A DNA stretch of 64,000 nucleotides, taken from the NCBI GenBank assembly GCA_051883455.1, contig JBJETT010000008.1, forward strand, positions 189,240 to 253,239, given 5' to 3'. The position numbers were made by a program, and so were the translations under genes. Source of the stretch: HGM11368 sp051883455. GTDB lineage: Bacteria; Bacillota; Clostridia; Christensenellales; UBA3700. Positions 8,766 through 16,484 of this stretch are shown piece by piece. The notes under the pieces are model-generated. The model saw only the letters and a program-made list of their open reading frames with translations, was not told the DNA's origin and made no database searches. Within the stretch, counting starts at the first letter, position 1; the number at the start of each line of letters is the position of its first letter.

Positions 8766-9401
8766 TTAGATTTCGAATTGATAATATCCGTTGTTTTCAA
8801 CGGTGATTGTTGCCTTGCCTTGCGTGAGGTCGACTATCTCGGCTTGTAACCTTTCGCTATCCTTCTCGTCCACCGCAAAGGTCACCGTCACTCCGTCGTA
8901 ATACTCTATATCGACGATAAGACAACCAAACCTCTCTAATAGACTCGACAGCTTTTTGAATACGCCGTATTCGCACCCCACCTTGAGCTTGTATGCTCTC
9001 TTGTTGAGCACTAGTTTCGCTTTATCGAGTGCCTTGACCACGCTGGAAGAATACGCTCCCACTAGTCCGTTAGCACCCAACTTAATTCCGCCAAAGTACC
9101 TGGTGACTACGGCTAGCGTCATCAAGCAATTACGCTTTTTAAGTACCTCTAGCATAGGCATACCCGCCGTGCCTTGCGGTTCTCCGTCGTCGCTAAAGCG
9201 TTGCTCGGTCGCTATATCGTTGGATATAAAGGCGTAACAGTTGTGCGTTGCGTCGCTATACTTTGACGATATCTCTTTGACTTTCGCCATAGCGTCGTCG
9301 TAGTCTGTGATAGGCACGAGCGTGGTGATAAAGCGAGATTTGTTGATGATTTGCTCGTCGCAAAATCTCTCTTTGACGCTCACGTACCCGCCTACGCTCA
9401 T
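8766..9401 (-). CDS. YigZ/IMPACT family protein
   Basis: A 211-residue protein of the UPF0029/IMPACT family. The N-terminal domain holds the signature DDGEPQGTAGMPMLEVL (about 75-91) and RYFGGIKLG; a ferredoxin-like C-terminal domain (DUF1949) follows. The bacterial members have no firmly established function; the eukaryotic relative modulates GCN2. The start overlaps the end of tyrS by 4 nt, indicating translational coupling. Confidence 0.88.
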   Translation of the reverse strand: MSVGGYVSVKERFCDEQIINKSRFITTLVPITDYDDAMAKVKEISSKYSDATHNCYAFISNDIATEQRFSDDGEPQGTAGMPMLEVLKKRNCLMTLAVVTRYFGGIKLGANGLVGAYSSSVVKALDKAKLVLNKRAYKLKVGCEYGVFKKLSSLLERFGCLIVDIEYYDGVTVTFAVDEKDSERLQAEIVDLTQGKATITVENNGYYQFEI

Positions 9402-10615
9402 TGCACGCTTACCTTGACGTGAACTTTTTTGCCCTTGTGCAAGACGAAGCCGTCTGCAAGTTGTTCGGCTGTCAGGCAGTATGCAATATCTGCTATCTTG
9501 TCCTCGTTGACTCTTATTCCACCGCCTGCAATGAGTTGTCTTGCTTCACTCTTGGATTTGCAAAGTCCAAGAGTTGCCAATACGTCAACGATATTGGTCA
9601 CGCCTTGTGGCAAGGTCATAGAAGGCATGTTGGCGTCGTCCCCCGAAAAAGCGGCTTGCGCTTGTGCCTGTGCCTTGCTAGCTTCTTGCTCTCCGTGAAC
9701 GATTGCCGTCACTTCGTAAGCAAGGCGAGCCTTGGCTGCGTTGATACGCTCGTCCTTGTGACTGCACAACTCCTCTATCTCGTCTAGTGGCATAAATGTG
9801 AGCAGTTTCATACACTTCTCCACGTCGCCATCGTCGACGTTGCGCCAATATTGATAGAAGTCGTAAGGCGAAGTCTTGCTTGCGTCAAGCCATACGGCAC
9901 CCTTTTGGGTCTTGCCCATCTTCTTGCCCTCAGACGTCGTGAGCAGTTGGAAGGTCATCGCGAAGGCAGGTTTGCCCTCTTTTCTTCTAATTAGGTCGGC
10001 ACCCGCAAGCATATTGGACCATTGGTCGTCGCCACCGCACTCAAGTACGCAACCGTAGTTGCGGAAAAGATGCAAAAAGTCGTAAGCTTGCATGAGCATA
10101 TAGTTGAACTCTAAGAAAGACAAGCCCTTCTCCATACGAGTCTTGAAGCACTCGGCAGTCAGCATCTTGTTGACGGAGAAGTTGGCGCCAATCTCTCTAA
10201 GGAAGCCTATATAGTTGAGCCCGTCAAGCCAATCGGCGTTGTTGAGCATAACTGCGGCGTTGTCGCCCTCAAAGGAGAAGAACTTGGACATTTGCACCTT
10301 GAAGCACTCGCAGTTGTGCTTGATAACCTCGTCCGTCATCATTTGACGCATATCCGTTCTGCCCGAAGGGTCGCCGATTTTGGCAGTACCGCCTCCAATC
10401 AAAACTATAGGCTTGTGACCTGCTTTTTGCATGTGGCTCATAGCCATAAGCGCAAGGAAGTGTCCTACGTGCAAGCTGTCCGCCGTAGGGTCAAAACCGA
10501 TATAAAAAGGCACGCTCTCCTTGCCGAGCAACTCGTACAAATCGTCCTCGTAGACGGTCTGCTTGATAAAGCCTCTCGCTCTGAGCGTATCCATAATATT
10601 CGTTTTGGTTTCCAT
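9398..10615 (-). CDS. tyrS: tyrosyl-tRNA synthetase
   Basis: A 405-residue class I aminoacyl-tRNA synthetase. HVGH (49-52) is the HIGH motif and KMGKT (about 235) the KMSKS loop. A C-terminal S4 RNA-binding domain (SKSEARQLIAGGGIRVNE) contacts tRNA-Tyr. GAGGTG lies 5 nt before the ATG. The leader from the predicted promoter is short, and I see no T-box, unlike many Firmicutes tyrS genes. It heads a leftward tyrS-yigZ-ilvE unit. Confidence 0.97.
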   Translation of the reverse strand: METKTNIMDTLRARGFIKQTVYEDDLYELLGKESVPFYIGFDPTADSLHVGHFLALMAMSHMQKAGHKPIVLIGGGTAKIGDPSGRTDMRQMMTDEVIKHNCECFKVQMSKFFSFEGDNAAVMLNNADWLDGLNYIGFLREIGANFSVNKMLTAECFKTRMEKGLSFLEFNYMLMQAYDFLHLFRNYGCVLECGGDDQWSNMLAGADLIRRKEGKPAFAMTFQLLTTSEGKKMGKTQKGAVWLDASKTSPYDFYQYWRNVDDGDVEKCMKLLTFMPLDEIEELCSHKDERINAAKARLAYEVTAIVHGEQEASKAQAQAQAAFSGDDANMPSMTLPQGVTNIVDVLATLGLCKSKSEARQLIAGGGIRVNEDKIADIAYCLTAEQLADGFVLHKGKKVHVKVSVQ

Positions 10616-10644
10616 ATCACACCTCTTGTCGTCGTTTGACTAAG

Positions 10645-10673
10645 ATTATATCACTATTGTCAATCAAAGTAAA
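10645..10673 (-). promoter_or_regulatory. tyrS promoter
   Basis: On the minus strand: -35 TTTACT (10673-10668), 17-nt spacer, -10 TATAAT (10650-10645). The predicted leader is about 22 nt, too short for a T-box. Confidence 0.6.
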
Positions 10674-10839
10674 TGTTTTGTCGCCGTTTGCTAACAAAAA
10701 TTTGCGTTTTTTGATATTTTTGTCACATAAAGTCGCGCTCTATTTAAACATTTTGTCGGCGATAGTATTTTTTGCTCGCAATTTTACTACTTGTTGACTT
10801 GCAAAAATAAAAATATTTTTGAAAGCGTACGAAAAACCT

Positions 10840-10868
10840 TTGATAAAATCTTGGCAATATGTTATACT
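10840..10868 (+). promoter_or_regulatory. promoter of the NifU-like/GGGtGRT operon
   Basis: -35 TTGATA (10840-10845), 17-nt spacer, -10 TATACT (10863-10868). A leader of about 35 nt ends in AAGGAGGAA, a very strong ribosome binding site. The rest of the 293-nt intergenic region is AT-rich with no further feature I can support. Confidence 0.65.
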
Positions 10869-10908
10869 CGTGATAGCAATAAGAAATTTTTTTAAGGAGG
10901 AATTCCTA

Positions 10909-11604
10909 ATGGAATATTCACATGAAGTCCTGAATATGTGCAATGTTGCCAAGGGTGCCAACCACGGTCCTGCTCCAATTCCGGAAGAAGGCAAATGGGT
11001 TCAATCCAAAGAAATCAAAGATATCAGCGGTTTGACCCACGGTATCGGCTGGTGCGCTCCGCAACAAGGAGCTTGTAAGCTCACTCTCAACGTCAAAGAC
11101 GGCGTTATCGAAGAAGCCTTGGTTGAGACCATCGGTTGCTCGGGTATGACTCACTCCGCCGCTATGGCTGCCGAAATTCTTACCGGCAAGACCATATTGG
11201 AAGCTCTCAATACCGACCTTGTATGCGACGCTATCAACACCGCAATGAGAGAACTCTTTTTGCAAATCGTGTACGGTCGTACCCAATCTGCTTTCTCCGA
11301 AGGCGGTTTGCCAATCGGCGCAGGTCTCGAAGACCTCGGCAAGGGTTTGCGTTCGCAAGTCGGTACTATGTACTCCACCAACGCTAAGGGCGTAAGATAC
11401 CTCGAAATGGCAGAAGGCTACGTTACCCGCATAGGTCTTGACAAAGACGACACCGTTATCGGTTACGAATTCGTCAACATCGGCAAGATGATGGAAGCCA
11501 TCACCGTAGGCGGTATGAGCGCTAACGACGCACTCGCTAAGTTTACCAACAACTACGGCAGATTCAACGAAGCGGTTAAGAAGATTAACCCTCGTAGAGA
11601 GTAA
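10909..11604 (+). CDS. NifU/IscU-like Fe-S scaffold, partner of GGGtGRT protein
   Basis: A 231-residue protein annotated in related genomes as an iron-sulfur cluster assembly scaffold. C11, C49 (GWCAPQ), C56 (GACKL) and C77 (IGCSGM) are candidate cluster ligands; the region around C77 resembles the scaffold-type Cys-Ser-Gly motif. It lacks a typical isc/suf neighbourhood and pairs only with the GGGtGRT gene 13 nt downstream. AAGGAGGAA precedes the ATG at 10909; the longer frame back to 10819 overlaps the promoter and is not used. Codon use is strongly restricted, implying high expression. The actual client protein is unknown. Confidence 0.82.
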   Translation: MEYSHEVLNMCNVAKGANHGPAPIPEEGKWVQSKEIKDISGLTHGIGWCAPQQGACKLTLNVKDGVIEEALVETIGCSGMTHSAAMAAEILTGKTILEALNTDLVCDAINTAMRELFLQIVYGRTQSAFSEGGLPIGAGLEDLGKGLRSQVGTMYSTNAKGVRYLEMAEGYVTRIGLDKDDTVIGYEFVNIGKMMEAITVGGMSANDALAKFTNNYGRFNEAVKKINPRRE

Positions 11605-11617
11605 GGAGGACACGACA

Positions 11618-12622
11618 ATGGCAGTTACTTTCGAAAGTTATTCTAGAAGAATTGATAAAATCAACAAATGCTTGGCAGAATACGGCATCTCCGGACTCGA
11701 AGAAGCTAGAGAAATTTGCCTTTCTAAGGGCGTTGATTGCGAAGCTATCGTCAAAGGTATCCAACCAATCGCATTCGAGAACGCGGTTTGGGCTTACACC
11801 GTTGGTTGCGCTATCGCTATCAAAAAGAATTGCGTCAAGGCAGCCGACGCAGCCGAGGCAATCGGTATCGGATTGCAATCTTTCTGTATTCCGGGCTCCG
11901 TTGCAGACCAAAGAGCCGTAGGTCTCGGTCACGGCAACCTCGCAGCTATGCTCCTCAGAGAAGAGACCAAGTGCTTCGCTTTCTTGGCAGGTCACGAGTC
12001 CTTCGCAGCGGCTGAAGGCGCAATCGGTATCGCAAGAACGGCTAATAAGGTAAGAAAAGAGCCTCTCCAAGTTATCCTCAACGGTCTTGGCAAAGACGCA
12101 GCTCAAATCATCAGCCGTATCAACGGATTTACCTACGTTCAAACCAAACTCGACTACTACACCGGAGAACTCAAAATCGTCAACACCACTTCTTACAGCG
12201 ACGGCGAGAGAAGCAAAGTTAGAGCTTACGGTGCCGACGACGTAGTAGAAGGCGTAGCTATCATGAAACACGAGAGCGTTGACGTATCTATCACCGGCAA
12301 CTCTACCAACCCTACCCGTTTCCAACACCCTGTTGCAGGTACCTACAAAAAGTGGTGCGTTGAGAACGGTAAAAAGTACTTCTCCGTTGCTTCCGGCGGT
12401 GGCACGGGACGTACCCTTCACCCTGACAATATGGCTGCAGGTCCTGCTTCTTACGGTATGACCGACACCATGGGACGTATGCACTCCGATGCTCAATTCG
12501 CTGGTTCTTCTTCCGTTCCTGCTCACGTTGAGATGATGGGTCTTATCGGTATGGGTAACAACCCAATGGTAGGCGCTTCGGTTGCTTGCGCGGTTGCGGT
12601 ACAAGAAGGCTTGACCAAATAA
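11618..12622 (+). CDS. GGGtGRT protein
   Basis: A 334-residue cytosolic protein with the family-naming motif GGGTGRT at residues 260-266, followed by a Gly/Met-rich region (MTDTMGRMH). It is found mainly in anaerobic Firmicutes and some other anaerobes. I know of no assigned biochemical function. Several conserved Cys (30, 41, 67, 89) could bind metal or a cluster. It is translated from AAGGAGGACACGACA-ATG directly after the NifU-like gene, so the pair probably forms one functional module. High-expression codon bias is evident. Confidence 0.88.
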   Translation: MAVTFESYSRRIDKINKCLAEYGISGLEEAREICLSKGVDCEAIVKGIQPIAFENAVWAYTVGCAIAIKKNCVKAADAAEAIGIGLQSFCIPGSVADQRAVGLGHGNLAAMLLREETKCFAFLAGHESFAAAEGAIGIARTANKVRKEPLQVILNGLGKDAAQIISRINGFTYVQTKLDYYTGELKIVNTTSYSDGERSKVRAYGADDVVEGVAIMKHESVDVSITGNSTNPTRFQHPVAGTYKKWCVENGKKYFSVASGGGTGRTLHPDNMAAGPASYGMTDTMGRMHSDAQFAGSSSVPAHVEMMGLIGMGNNPMVGASVACAVAVQEGLTK

Positions 12623-12640
12623 TCAAATACAATAATACAA

Positions 12641-12668
12641 AAAGACGCCTTGCGAGGCGTCTTTTTAT
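12641..12668. terminator. bidirectional terminator after GGGtGRT gene
   Basis: Stem AAAGACGCCT/AGGCGTCTTT with loop TGCG; five T on the plus strand and A-rich 5' flank giving T on the minus strand. It can also end the leftward lipoprotein transcript from 12750-13217. Confidence 0.85.
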
Positions 12669-12732
12669 TTAATCGTTTTGTTTGATTGCTATTTATATCG
12701 CAAAAATTTTCCCTACGTTTATTATTTTGAAA

Positions 12733-12748
12733 CTCAATACGTATCGAC
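12733..12748. repeat. ATACGTAT palindromic repeat, copy 3
   Basis: CTCAATACGTATCGAC with intact core at 12737-12744. It lies 1 nt beyond the stop codon of the leftward lipoprotein gene. Confidence 0.75.
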
Positions 12749-12749
12749 T

Positions 12750-13217
12750 CTATTCGTATGGTTTATATACCGTACAATTTCTCGTTACCGTAATGCCGTG
12801 ATACGTCCGTTCATAGTACTCACAATCACAACCAATTATTCCTTCAATGGAATAAGTCACCACGTAACAACCGTTGTAATACCCACGACAAAATACGTTT
12901 TTCACGTCTTCGGGCTCAAAATCGTCTTCATCGGATAGGTATTGGTCGTTCAATTGTTTGGCTACGCTGCATTGTATTTGTCTAACTATTTTTTTATCCA
13001 AGTCCATGTGTTTACCGCTTGGCGCAAAATCTTGCAAGTTCTCAAGGCTAATCCACCCGTTGTCTACCGCTTGTCCCAAATTGCAAGTTTCACCGTACAT
13101 CTTAGGCTCCGGGTACTTCAACGCACAAATCTCGTATTCCAAATCGCAATCGCAACCCGTCGCAAGCGTAACGAGCAATGCCAAAATTATTGTTATAATA
13201 ATCAAATATTTTTTCAT
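12750..13217 (-). CDS. small lipoprotein, unknown function
   Basis: A 155-residue protein with a type II signal peptide: KK, a hydrophobic stretch and ATGC (lipidated Cys about residue 22). The mature part is acidic and unusually Cys-rich (CDCD at its start, later CRG, GCY and CDCEYYE), so disulfides or metal binding on the outer face are possible (inference). I do not recognise a family. It is preceded by a compound terminator and followed by palindrome copy 3. Confidence 0.6.
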   Translation of the reverse strand: MKKYLIIITIILALLVTLATGCDCDLEYEICALKYPEPKMYGETCNLGQAVDNGWISLENLQDFAPSGKHMDLDKKIVRQIQCSVAKQLNDQYLSDEDDFEPEDVKNVFCRGYYNGCYVVTYSIEGIIGCDCEYYERTYHGITVTRNCTVYKPYE

Positions 13218-13267
13218 GTTTTCTCCTTCCTCTACGTAATAATTTTGTTATACGCACCGAATTGATT

Positions 13268-13325
13268 AAAAAAATCCCCTTTTGCGGTATTCTCTAATAT
13301 ATAGAGGTGGCAAAATGGGGATTTT
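13268..13325 (-). terminator. compound hairpin terminator
   Basis: Outer stem AAAATCCCC-TTTTGC pairs with GCAAAA-TGGGGATTTT (one bulge), and an inner CTCTA/TAGAG hairpin sits in the loop. On the minus strand it ends in seven T. It terminates the leftward membrane-protein gene at 13456. The stretch 13326-13455 is AT-rich and shows nothing further. Confidence 0.7.
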
Positions 13326-13455
13326 GTTACACGAAAAAATATTTTTTATCTTTTTATTTTGTTTGCACTTGCATTAATAGTATCAAGCGATACTCTTAAT
13401 ATTTGATTCGCGTTTTTGACTAATAATTTTATCTATATTATTCTATTTATAGATT

Positions 13456-14358
13456 TTATCCGAATATCCCTGCCCAAATTGGCATACCTACCATCATGCC
13501 TACGACGTAGGAGATAATGTTGGCGAATATAGCGTATAATACGAGTTTGTGTCTCGCGATATGAGGCATCTTTTTGCAATATGCTACGGCTTCGGCTACT
13601 ATGACGACTACTTCAAAGAATACGTACGCCATCATATACAAAAAGAATTGATAGCCTCCAAAAAAGTCGATGAGCGACAATACAAAGTTGAGCAAAAAGT
13701 TGGATATAAGGTTGACTATTGCGATAAAGGCAAAGTCCTTTTTGCTCCTTATGAATATCAATGCAATGAGGCACTCTATAACCACCGTTGCCGCCATACG
13801 AGCAAGCGTAGAAACAACGGTATACCACCACTTGTGGTCGGTCTTGCATTTGCCGACGATTTGACCGTTCTCACACTCATCCCAAGTAATTCCTTGAAAA
13901 TCCACGGTGTAAAAGCCTTCAAAGTACTTGCGTTCCATCACTTGTGTCTTGATAACTTTGCTATAATCTTCGGACACGAGCATAATAGCAAATTTCGTAG
14001 GCGCATAGTAATTGTAAGTGATATGTACTTCTCCGCTGACATTTTTGAAAGGGGTACTATAATTCAACTCGGGATAAGTATACGAGTAGAGTTTTCCCCA
14101 TTCGCTTGCTAACTCTTCTTCCTCGTCTTCAAAATATATCTTTTCTCCACCCGAACAATGCGGATAGCCCGGGGAGTCATTGTCATAAAACAATATAATG
14201 TGAAATTTACCCAAGTTTTCCGTGCCAACAACGTCAAAGGTGGCTTGAGGTTTGGGTCCCATATCTGCAACGACAACAGGCATAGACAAAAGCATGCTAA
14301 CAAGCATAATAGCCAGCAATACTGCAACCATTGGTTTTTTGTTGATGATTTTATCCAT
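13456..14358 (-). CDS. membrane protein with extracytoplasmic N-domain and four C-terminal helices
   Basis: A 300-residue protein. A signal-like hydrophobic segment (about 10-31) ends in VVADMGPKP; an acidic Tyr-rich extracytoplasmic domain runs to about 175; four membrane helices follow (roughly 180-203, 208-232, 237-260, 270-297). I recall similar DMGPKP-containing membrane proteins in gut Clostridia but know no function. The start has a ribosome binding site embedded in a run of eight G on the coding strand. Confidence 0.6.
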   Translation of the reverse strand: MDKIINKKPMVAVLLAIMLVSMLLSMPVVVADMGPKPQATFDVVGTENLGKFHIILFYDNDSPGYPHCSGGEKIYFEDEEEELASEWGKLYSYTYPELNYSTPFKNVSGEVHITYNYYAPTKFAIMLVSEDYSKVIKTQVMERKYFEGFYTVDFQGITWDECENGQIVGKCKTDHKWWYTVVSTLARMAATVVIECLIALIFIRSKKDFAFIAIVNLISNFLLNFVLSLIDFFGGYQFFLYMMAYVFFEVVVIVAEAVAYCKKMPHIARHKLVLYAIFANIISYVVGMMVGMPIWAGIFG

Positions 14359-14423
14359 AACGTACCCTCCCCCCCCTTTTTAGAATTTGATTTTTCGTCC
14401 AATAGTATATTTTTTATAGAAAA

Positions 14424-14441
14424 CCCGACCAAAAGGTCGGG
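14424..14441 (-). terminator. terminator of the EEP-family gene
   Basis: CCCGACC AAAA GGTCGGG; on the minus strand it is followed by TTTTCTATAAAAAA. It lies 6 nt past the stop of the leftward gene at 14447. Confidence 0.75.
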
Positions 14442-14446
14442 CGTAA

Positions 14447-15547
14447 TTATTTGAGCATAAAGCTCATTTCTACAGGATTGTGGTCGCTGTACATAAAGTC
14501 GGTGTCGATATTTTTTACCCATTTGACTTCGATATTGTTAGACACAATAAAGCCATCCACGACTACCGTATAGTTGACGTCCTTGGTATAAGGCATATCG
14601 GTACTGCGACAAGTAGGCACGTTGTTGGCGGTGGCAAACTTGTAGCCTGCCGTCAGGTCGTCGTTAGTGAGCTTGAATACCCACTCGGGCACTTTTTGCC
14701 CAGTGGTAAAGAGATTGATACTATCTGCTATATCGTGGTTAAAGTCTCCGCCAACTACCACGTAGTTGCCCTTCTCCGCCTCATCGGCAAGCACTCTATT
14801 GAGCAGGGCAAGTTGTTGCTCTCTAATCTTTCCGCCCTCGTCGTACGCCGACATGTGACTATTGATGAGAGTGAGACTCTTGCCATTGGATAGAGGAATA
14901 GACGACATCACAAAGCATCTATCAAGGTCAAAATACTTGCCAAAGCCCGTGTCTACCGGGTATTGTCTGCGCACGTTGTTGGCTATATTGTACTTGCTAA
15001 AGGTAGCTATGCCCGCGTTACTGCGACCGTGTGGGTCGTGGAAGGGATAGAGAAGGTACGCCGAATGGAAGTTGCTGGCAAAAGTGCTACCCCTACCGTC
15101 ACCAAAAGCCTCGGATAGCATAAAGTATTGATTGACGTGATGCGAACGCGTAGAATCGGTGTCCACCTCTTGGAACATCAAAAAGTCGTAGTCACCGCCC
15201 GTGACGCTGGATATTGCACCACTAGTATTGGTAAGGACTGTTTCTTTGTCCTTGGCGGTACTGCCCTTACCGCTGACTTTGGTGCCGTCCAGCATCTCGC
15301 CACTGTCCATAAAAAAGTCAAACTCTTGCGTGTACGCGCCAAAGCCTATATTGTACGTGACGATAGTATATACCCCGTTCTCTTCCACGTATCTAGTTTG
15401 ATTGCCCGTCGTAGGAACTACGAGGTTGTCCTCTATCCTTTCGTATTGACAGGCAACGTAAATCACGTACCCTATCACCATCAAGATGAATAGAGCAAAT
15501 ATCGTACACATTACTATTGCAATAATTTTAGCTGTCTTGTTTTTCAT
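14447..15547 (-). CDS. membrane-anchored endonuclease/exonuclease/phosphatase-fold protein
   Basis: A 366-residue protein of the DNase I-like superfamily. One N-terminal membrane helix (about 8-31) places the catalytic domain outside the cell. Motifs: TYNIGFG, FQEVD (metal Glu), GGDFNHD and the C-terminal SDHNPVE with the catalytic Asp-His. Substrate cannot be told from sequence; DNA, phospholipid or inositol phosphate are all possible in this fold. GGTGAGG precedes the ATG and a terminator follows the stop. Confidence 0.85.
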   Translation of the reverse strand: MKNKTAKIIAIVMCTIFALFILMVIGYVIYVACQYERIEDNLVVPTTGNQTRYVEENGVYTIVTYNIGFGAYTQEFDFFMDSGEMLDGTKVSGKGSTAKDKETVLTNTSGAISSVTGGDYDFLMFQEVDTDSTRSHHVNQYFMLSEAFGDGRGSTFASNFHSAYLLYPFHDPHGRSNAGIATFSKYNIANNVRRQYPVDTGFGKYFDLDRCFVMSSIPLSNGKSLTLINSHMSAYDEGGKIREQQLALLNRVLADEAEKGNYVVVGGDFNHDIADSINLFTTGQKVPEWVFKLTNDDLTAGYKFATANNVPTCRSTDMPYTKDVNYTVVVDGFIVSNNIEVKWVKNIDTDFMYSDHNPVEMSFMLK

Positions 15548-15688
15548 ATCCTCACCTATATAGTTATTATATCATATACTACTGCAAAGTCAATATTGTG
15601 ATTTTGTCCCAATATCCCCCTTAATATTTTTAAAAACAGCAATTTTTTGCAATTTAAAAAATTTTTTCAAAAATTTATGAAAAAACTC

Positions 15689-15717
15689 TTTACAATCACC
15701 AAAATATTTGTTATATT
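15689..15717 (+). promoter_or_regulatory. tRNA-Val promoter
   Basis: -35 TTTACA (15689-15694), 17-nt spacer, -10 TATATT (15712-15717), 16 nt before the tRNA 5' end. Confidence 0.7.
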
Positions 15718-15733
15718 TATTGAGCGCTAACAA

Positions 15734-15809
15734 GGAAGCTTAGCTCAGTTGGGAGAGCATCTGCCTTACAAGCAGAGGGTCATAGGTTCGAGCCCTATAG
15801 CTTCCACCA
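15734..15809 (+). tRNA. tRNA-Val (anticodon TAC)
   Basis: 76 nt with CCA encoded. Acceptor GGAAGCT/AGCTTCC, D arm AGCTCAGTTGGGAGAGC, anticodon arm CTGCC-TTACAAG-CAG reading TAC, TPsiC arm with GGTTCGAGCCC. All arms pair well. Confidence 0.96.
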
Positions 15810-15811
15810 AT

Positions 15812-15853
15812 TTGACACAATGTCGACAATCTTGATGTTGTGTCAAAATTTTT
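15812..15853 (+). terminator. terminator after tRNA-Val
   Basis: TTGACACAA (15812-15820) pairs with TTGTGTCAA (15838-15846), followed by a T-rich stretch. It makes tRNA-Val a separate transcription unit. Confidence 0.65.
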
Positions 15854-15866
15854 AGAAAGGCATATA

Positions 15867-15897
15867 TTGACACTGTATCGTCAATATTAAATATAAT
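15867..15897 (+). promoter_or_regulatory. promoter of the tRNA-Gly/Cys unit
   Basis: -35 TTGACA (15867-15872) and -10 TATAAT (15892-15897) with a long 19-nt spacer, 13 nt upstream of tRNA-Gly. Confidence 0.6.
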
Positions 15898-15910
15898 TAC
15901 ATAAAAATTT

Positions 15911-15985
<75 letters not shown>

Positions 15986-15990
15986 AATAT

Positions 15991-16065
15991 GGCACCATGG
16001 CCAAGTGGTAAGGCAAAGCTCTGCAAAAGCTTCACTCCCCAGTTCAAATCTGGGTGGTGCCTCCA
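15991..16065 (+). tRNA. tRNA-Cys (anticodon GCA)
   Basis: 75 nt with encoded CCA. Acceptor GGCACCA/TGGTGCC, anticodon stem AAGCT/AGCTT with loop CTGCAAA giving GCA, T arm CCCAGTTCAAATCTGGG. It is 5 nt from tRNA-Gly, so the two are co-transcribed. Confidence 0.96.
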
Positions 16066-16074
16066 ATCAAAAAG

Positions 16075-16099
16075 CTCTTGCATAACGCAAGAGTTTTTT
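16075..16099 (+). terminator. terminator after tRNA-Cys
   Basis: CTCTTGC ATAAC GCAAGAG followed by six T, lying between tRNA-Cys and tRNA-Leu. tRNA-Leu starts only 4 nt later with no promoter of its own in the gap, so this must be partly read through or act as a processing hairpin. Confidence 0.7.
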
Positions 16100-16103
16100 A
16101 TTT

Positions 16104-16190
16104 GCCGATGTGGCGGAATAGGCAGACGCAAGGGACTTAAAATCCCTCGGGGGCAACCCCGTACCGGTTCAAGTCCGGTCACCGGCACCA
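16104..16190 (+). tRNA. tRNA-Leu (anticodon TAA)
   Basis: 87 nt, class II with a long variable arm (CGGGGGCAACCCCG) and encoded CCA. Anticodon loop CTTAAAA gives TAA. The acceptor stem GCCGATG/CACCGGC has an A-C mismatch at the fifth pair, where the 3' strand would normally read CATCGGC. Confidence 0.94.
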
Positions 16191-16226
16191 AACGCAACCT
16201 AATTTGAATATAGGTTGCGTTTTTTA
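16191..16226 (+). terminator. terminator after tRNA-Leu
   Basis: AACGCAACCTA (16191-16201) pairs with TAGGTTGCGTT (16211-16221), followed by a T-run. It begins directly after the encoded CCA. Confidence 0.85.
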
Positions 16227-16325
16227 TTTTCAATAAAGTCGCTGCGCTACCGCGCCTTTTGTCCTCTGCTCTCGCCTCATTCAAATACTCCGTGCTTGTT
16301 TCGGCTTCGTTTGAGAACACCACAC

Positions 16326-16387
16326 CAACACCTTAAAACCCCCGAAAAATGGGGGTTTTAGTGTTGAGTGGGAACAAATTGGGAACA
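16326..16387. other. long hairpin and TGGGAACA direct repeats next to tRNA-Leu
   Basis: CAACAC and TAAAACCCCC (16326-16343, two-base bulge) pair with GGGGGTTTTA and GTGTTG (16351-16366). Two copies of TGGGAACA follow at 16369-16376 and 16380-16387, an 11-nt period. The block 16230-16400 is richer in G+C than the surrounding intergenic DNA and has no gene. Its place beside a tRNA makes a past integration site possible, but no integrase or duplicated tRNA end is visible. Confidence 0.45.
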
Positions 16388-16484
16388 TTTCTCTAAAAAA
16401 CGTATTACGCAAAATCTATACTTCTCTCTTGATTTTGGCAATATAAATGATGTAATAATTACATAATTTATTTGTGAGGTCTAT

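Noticed and set aside
10616..10740. T-box leader before tyrS
   Set aside because: The predicted leader is about 22 nt, and no T-box sequence or terminator/antiterminator pair is visible.
11585..12604. 339-codon ORF opposite the GGGtGRT gene
   Set aside because: An open reverse frame caused by the restricted codon use of a highly expressed gene; no ribosome binding site or family resemblance.
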